From NCBI GenBank assembly GCA_037962975.1, contig CM075670.1:231964242-232028241 (forward strand): 64,000 nucleotides of DNA, in the 5' to 3' direction. Positions 58,801 through 64,000 of this stretch are shown in pieces (within the stretch, counting starts at the first letter, position 1; every line of letters begins with the position of its first letter). The notes under the pieces were generated by a model. The model had not been told where the DNA came from. It did not search any database and saw only the letters and a list, made by a program, of their open reading frames with translations. The translations under genes were made by a program, and so were the position numbers. This DNA is from Clitoria ternatea (taxonomy: Eukaryota > Streptophyta > Magnoliopsida > Fabales > Fabaceae).

Positions 58801-61800
58801 CTATTCTGAGCATCTGACATGACAGTATATGATAATGTGTGAAAATTTCACATCTGATGCATACTAACTACAGGAGTGGAGCAGATTTCCTTGGTCCTCT
58901 GCTCCCTGCAGTTGCTGCAATTTGTTCTGATTTTAACCCTACATTAAATGTGGAGCCATCACTTTTAAAACTATTTCGCAACCTATGGTTCTATGTTGCA
59001 CTTTTTGGCCTAGCCCCTCCAATACAGAAGACTCCAGTAACTACAAAGTCAGTTTCCAGTACACTGAACAGTGTGGGAAGTACAGGTGCCATGGCTCTTC
59101 AAGCTGTAAATGGACCATATATGTGGAATGCGGAGTGGTCTTCTGCTGTTCAGCAAATTGCTCAGGGGACTCCTCCACTAGTAAGTTGATCCTAACAGAT
59201 CTTAGATTTTTTAGGTATCAAATTCCATTCTTATGACAACATTAGGAAATTTACTGCTTTGCCTTGTTATTGTCATACAGTATATAATCATTATCTAGAG
59301 GGCGTGCAAAGTGCAATACCATTGAACTACAAGGATCTACTTTGCTTTGTATTCTTGGAATTTTATTGGTGTTGACTAAATTGATGCTCAATTCTCATGG
59401 TTAATCTTTTTTATGCAATACTCTGAAATGAATTGATTTATTTTTCCTTGAAGAATCTAAGGAGAAATTCTTGCACAATTACAGTTCCTATAGAGACAGC
59501 TTATCAAAATCAAGATTTAAAATAGTTATAAAAAGTAACAAGGTATGTTATGGTGTGGTGGTTTGTGCTGTTCCAGTAGTGTCTTTGATATCAAGAGTTC
59601 GACTCTTGACAAGAGTTTTGGACATGCCATATTGTGCAGAGAAGTCGGCATGAGTATGTTAGCGTTGGGTGTTCCTTTCCGCCTGAAGGGTGGTTGAAAT
59701 GCAACACAGATGGAGCTTGTAGTAGGAGTAACAGTTTGTCGAGCTGTGCTGGGGTGTTTAGAAAATCCAATGGTGATTGGTTCTTGGGTTTTGGGAAGAA
59801 CTTGGGATGTTCAAGTGTGTTGATGGCTGAGCTTTGGGGGAATATACTCGGGACTTCTCTCGGGGAAGGAGCGGAATGTGCATACACTTTGGCTAGAGAG
59901 TGATTCCAAGTGTGCTGTGATTTGATTCGGGAAGGGTGTAGTGATACCCATATGTGTTTTTCCGTAGTGCAAAAGATTAGAAGAACCATGGATGGGGAGT
60001 GGCAGGTTAGGATATCCCATTGTTATATAGAGGGTAGTGGATTAGTTAGCTAACTTTGTGTTGAGTCTTGATTATGGCTCGCATTTGTTTACTAGACCCC
60101 CAAATGGGTATGGCCAAATCATTCTTGATGATGCGGTTGGGAACTCGGGGGTGAGGTCCATTGTTATCCCTTAGGGGCGTATAAGCTCCTTTTCAGTACC
60201 ACAAAACAAAAATAATTATAAAAAGCACAACAAAATCTGTGCTGAAGTCATTTTACCATTATCTTCAGCTTTTGGTTTGTTGTTCCTATAAGCACTACGC
60301 TAATGCATGCATTGCTTCTGAAATAAGCATGGAATTACTCATCAATTTGTTGCAATCTGTTTTGTTCTAGTCTCTTTATCCTCAATGAGAAGTTGCCATT
60401 CTGACCATCATAGTAAACTTTTTTCCCTGTGGTTTTCTAGATTAATATGAATTCAATAGCTTTCTCTATCACCCCCAGGTTGTTAGCTCAGTGAAATGGC
60501 TTGAGGATGAGCTAGAACTAAATGCTTTGCACAACCCAGGCAGTCGTCAAGGAAGTGGCAATGAGAAAGCTGCTCTTTCACAGAGAGCTGCTCTTTCTGC
60601 AGCTTTAGGGGGGAGAGTTGATGTCCCGGCAATGGTCACAATCTCAGGTGTATTTCTCTCTATATTCATTATTTTCTAAGCATGTGACTTTTCAACACCT
60701 TCAGATGTTTAGAGAGGTTCACATCTTGTGTTGAGCACATTTCAGATCCTTCACTTTTTTAACTCTCATTTCCATGTCAGATGCATTGCTGTGTTGGAAG
60801 CAATTCATTGTAAATTCAGGATATTATTTTACGTCTTGGGGTATTTTCTGAACATGTTTTGACATATGCTGGGTGCTAGCATGTCTTAGATTGACATTTC
60901 CCATACCTCTTGTTTATAGTCACATGCCGCTGCTGACAAGCATCAAAATTAATAATGATTTCTTCTATGACATGTTTTATGATCAGCTTTGTATTGTATG
61001 GGAGTGTGAATTTAGCTATCTGCTATTATTAGCCTGTGAACATGAATGCAACTTTTCATGGTTAATGTGATTGTTTTTGTTATTTAATCAAATTTTCATA
61101 TTGATTACACTTACAACTTGTTCTTAGTTTGTGTTGTTACTTGTTGGGAAGCAATCAAAATTCACTTGCATATTTTATATATTTAAACTTGTGTCTGATG
61201 TTTGTGTGGCACTGGTAAGTTTACACATTTTTTAGCTTGACAAGCTGAAAAAATTATAATTTTGAATGAAGTTTCTTTTTTTCCGTTGTTCGAATTTATT
61301 TCCTTCTCCCTTCTTAACTCTGATATTCATTTTTGTACAATCTCCCACTCAATCATGGCTGTTGTTGTGGTGCTTTTCTTTGTTTACTTGTTTTGCAGGA
61401 GTGAAAGCTACCTATCTTCTTGCTGTAGCTTTTCTTGAGATCATCCGCTTCAGCAGCAATGGTGGAGTCCTAAATGGTGGCACTACTATGGATGCTGCTA
61501 GAAGTGCCTTTACTTGTGTCTTTGAATATCTCAAGACTCCAAATCTAATGCCAGCAGTCTTCCAGTGTTTAACAGCAATTGTCCACAGGTCCTTTGAAAC
61601 AGCTGTGTCATGGCTGGTAGGCATTAGTTTCTCTTTCGACTACATCAGTTGCAAAAGCTTAAGCTGATCAACTAGTATTTAAGTAATCTACTTCCTGTTA
61701 TGTGAACTCATGAGGGACACAACCCATGGAACTAGGACATGTTTACATAGTGATTAACAGTTGTTATCTAGATTGAGCTAGCAACATAATTTAACATGTT

Positions 61801-64000
61801 GTAATTGCACATTATTTGCTATTCATCCGTGAGACTTAAGGTGGTCGCCTAGCCGAAATGCCCATGTATGTATATGTTAAAAAAGTCCATGTCTTCTGTT
61901 TCTTGTATGAGGAGTGTTACTTTTGTTACATCCATTATTTTTCATTCATGAAAGCAGCCACGGTGGCTGAACCTTAGGTTGTATTATCCATCGGGTAGGT
62001 ATTACAACTTTATAATTCTTGGTTAGTAGCATCAGGAGGTTTGGATAGAAATATGTTATGAGATGCATAAGTTTTTGGCTAGAAATATGTTATGAAATGC
62101 ATAACTTTTTGTTGAAGTGAATTGCTCATTGAAGTATCTACTTGTGCAGTGCTTTTAATGAATCACATCAGCCTTTTTTACTTGACACTTTTTGGATAGC
62201 AAGTCTTATTTTTGCCCCCCTGCCCCCAACCCCCTTTCTTATATTTTTTGTTGTCTTAATCCTGATTAAGAAGGAATGTTTGACTTGCAGTAATTATTGT
62301 GCCCTATATGAAGTTATACTTGATGCATATTGAGTTATTGTCATTAATGTTTCTTAATGTAAATATAAGGCCCTATGGTTTACTCTCTAGATAATTAGGC
62401 ATCTGGTACTTATTTTTATGTCAATAATTGAATCCTTTAAAAGAAATTTGAGCATTGTTATATTTGTATATATACTTGAATTGACAAATTCAGGGGTTCA
62501 TGACCATTTAAGTGACTCTTTTTTTTTGGTGATGTAATATCTGGATTAGGCATGTGTGGTTGTTAGCTTATGTGCTAAGTGCTCTCATCTATGAGCCTGT
62601 TTATGTCGTTCTTTTTGTTTAAGATTGATTTTTATGCTACTATCTTTGTCTTTACACTATATGTACACAACTGATTGGTCTGGCTTCAGGAAGATCGAGT
62701 ATATGAAATAGGCCATGGAGCTGAAACCCGAGACTCAATACTTACAATGCATACCTGTTTTCTAATCAAAAGCCTGTCCCAGAGGGAGGATCATATACGA
62801 GATATTGCAGAGAACTTGTTGACTCAACTTAGAGATAAGTTTCCACAGGTAAATTTCATGGTGTATTTTATAAATATGCTTACGTGTGAATATAGTTACT
62901 TCCCTAATATGTCTTTAGCTTCTTTTCTTGAATTCTGCACTATATTTAAGATTAGAATGGCATCTTTGCAGGTTTTATGGGAATCTTCCTGCATAGACTC
63001 TATGCTATTTTCATTTAATGATGACTCTTCTTCTTCTGTCATCAATGATCCTGCTTGGACATCAACAGTCCGTACTTTGTATCAGAGAATTGTTCGGGAA
63101 TGGATAATTAAATCACTTTCAAGTGCTCCATGCACTAGCCAGGGCCTTCTTCAGGTTGACCTGATCTGTTTATTCTTTAATAAAAATCAAGTTTCTGTAG
63201 TTTTGTTGTCATTATTGTCTCAACATTTTGGGCACATGGCTTTGAAGTGCGGAATATGTTGTTAAATGTATGTAACTAGAGCTATAATTCTTATTTGATT
63301 ATTAAAATACCAATTCCTTTTTTAAATTTTAAGTGAGTGCCAAAAGGTGGATGATACTCTTTTCCTCTGGGGTGAGCATCATTGTCTGCACAAAAAAAGA
63401 GAGTAAATTGTACAGAAAATTTGTGGTATAATTTTCTATGTTTCTGCTTCTTACTTCTGTGACTCCCTTCGTTTGCCCTTCGATCTCTTTTTTTATTTTT
63501 GTAAAAATACTATAATGGTCCATATATGGCAACACTACTAATTGTAGTCAACTCACATTCTGAAATTGATCCTAAAATGTGGTGGTTGCATACATTTTAT
63601 TGTGCCTTAGTTTCTTCTATTTCGATTTTTGTAACTTACTAATGCATACATCTCTGTTAAAATTTCTATTGGCAACATTGTCAAATATGTTTATTTTTTT
63701 TAACTCCTCACAGTTCTCTTTGCACATCTCTATCTATGTATTTCACATCAGGATAAACTTTGTAAAGCAAATACTTGGCAAAGAGCGCAGCCCACAATTG
63801 ATGTTGTTTTACTTTTATCTGAGATAAGAATTGGCACGGGGAAAAGTGACAACTGGTCAAATCAAACGGCAAATATTCCCGCTGTCATGGCTGCAGCAGC
63901 TGCAGCTTCAGGAGCAAACTTAAAAGCGTCAGAGTCTTTTAATTTAGAGGTTATTAGTTCTGGTAAATGTAACCAAGCTGCAGCTACAGTTAAGTGCAAC
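55889..64000 (+). CDS. PI4KA1: Phosphatidylinositol 4-kinase alpha, N-terminal half (exons 1-12, runs off the window)
   Basis: The enzyme phosphorylates phosphatidylinositol to PI4P at the plasma membrane, within a scaffold complex. Exons by GT-AG splicing: 55889-56884, 57057-57398, 57504-57665, 58082-58252, 58400-58558, 58660-58787, 58874-59180, 60479-60647, 61399-61616, 62690-62848, 62972-63154 and 63752-64000. Frame is kept through every junction, giving about 1,081 codons of a roughly 2,000-residue family protein. Landmarks are MEALIELCDLIAQNP at the start, a Ser/Asn-rich low-complexity stretch (about residues 190-250), FLERQEIAFKLIAHALEKAQ, a helical-repeat body (LNVIRLFAELSVAVKQSEL, LLDAVSQMASLGFEKSYRE) and GVKATYLLAVAFLEIIRF. 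The lipid kinase domain lies beyond the window. No stop or frame break was found, so the gene looks intact. The start at 55889 is chosen over an in-frame TTG at 55865. Confidence 0.93.
59541..60210 (+). mobile_element. 5'-truncated LINE with RNase H remnant in PI4K-alpha intron 7
   Basis: An RNase H-like segment of plant LINE type (GWLKCNTDGACSRSNSLS, CAGVFRKSNGDWFLGF, AELWGNI; 59634-59903) lies in intron 7, sense to the gene, with frame breaks afterward. It ends with ATAAGCTCCTTTTCAGTACC and a short A-rich tail (about 60181-60210). It is flanked by an imperfect 20-bp target duplicate, 59521-59540 and 60211-60230 (AATAGTTATAAAAAGTAACA versus AATAATTATAAAAAGCACAA). The rest of the LINE is missing, as in 5'-truncated copies. 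It explains why intron 7 is long (1,298 bp). Confidence 0.8.
61617..62689 (+). other. PI4K-alpha intron 9 (1,073 bp)
   Basis: This is an AT-rich intron with a polypyrimidine tract and CTTCAG acceptor. I saw no gene or recognisable transposon inside. A short imperfect direct repeat (AGAAATATGTTATGA...TGCATAA) occurs at about 62047-62106. Confidence 0.75.

Noticed and set aside
59634..59903. Possible extra exon of PI4K-alpha
   Set aside because: It is an RNase H remnant of a LINE inside a target duplicate in intron 7, and exons 7 and 8 join in frame without it.

Overview
The window is nuclear DNA from a flowering plant, most likely a eudicot and possibly a legume. The evidence is a plant-type phosphatidylinositol 4-kinase alpha gene with GT-AG introns, plus plant Ty3/gypsy, Cassandra-like, CACTA-like and LINE remnants. 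Legume is inferred only from the CACTA terminus and overall element style. Everything left of about 55.1 kb is nested transposable elements. The only host gene I recognise is at the right edge. All calls were made by reading the sequence; nothing was aligned or searched.

Nest 1 (1-16264). The 3' end of Ty3/gypsy element A (end of pol, polypurine tract, LTR from 569 to about 15243) sits in the right part of a CACTA-like DNA transposon whose end is at 16264. Element B (3107-15081, TSD GGTGC) is inserted in the LTR of A. B has two nearly identical LTRs of about 5 kb around a 1.9-kb non-coding interior. Each B LTR has a TTCCGAGTGAA array upstream of its TATA box and the reverse-complement TTCACTCGGAA array downstream of it.

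Nest 2 (16347-41846). Element C is an old Tat-type Ty3/gypsy element (TSD AATAC) with two RNase H domains and an antisense transcription unit before its 3' LTR. It was later broken by a solo LTR in gag (J, TSD CAGCC), a solo LTR in protease (K, TSD ACAAT) and a composite insertion in integrase (26124-37041, TSD AAAGC). The composite starts with a 2.4-kb chromovirus-type LTR and ends in a Cassandra-like LTR carrying 5S rRNA sequence. It contains two further solo LTRs: D (TSD TGTAA) and F (TSD GAAGC, 4.9 kb).

Nest 3 (42433-54775). A non-autonomous foldback/MULE-like element (I) with inverted repeats of about 330 bp is split by a solo LTR (H) and by a young chromovirus (G, 44359-53740, minus strand, TSD TGTAA). 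The pol of G is already broken by six stops and one frameshift.

Right edge (55107-64000). A segment of about 550 bp, directly duplicated on the far side of nests 2 and 3, precedes the PI4K-alpha gene. The first 12 exons (about 1,081 codons) run off the right end; the kinase domain lies outside. Intron 7 carries a 5'-truncated LINE.

Relative order from nesting: the CACTA-like element is older than A, and A is older than B. C is older than J, K and the composite, and the composite is older than D and F. I is older than H and G. B and G look youngest because their LTR pairs are nearly identical. No tRNA gene, intact rRNA gene or CRISPR array was seen.
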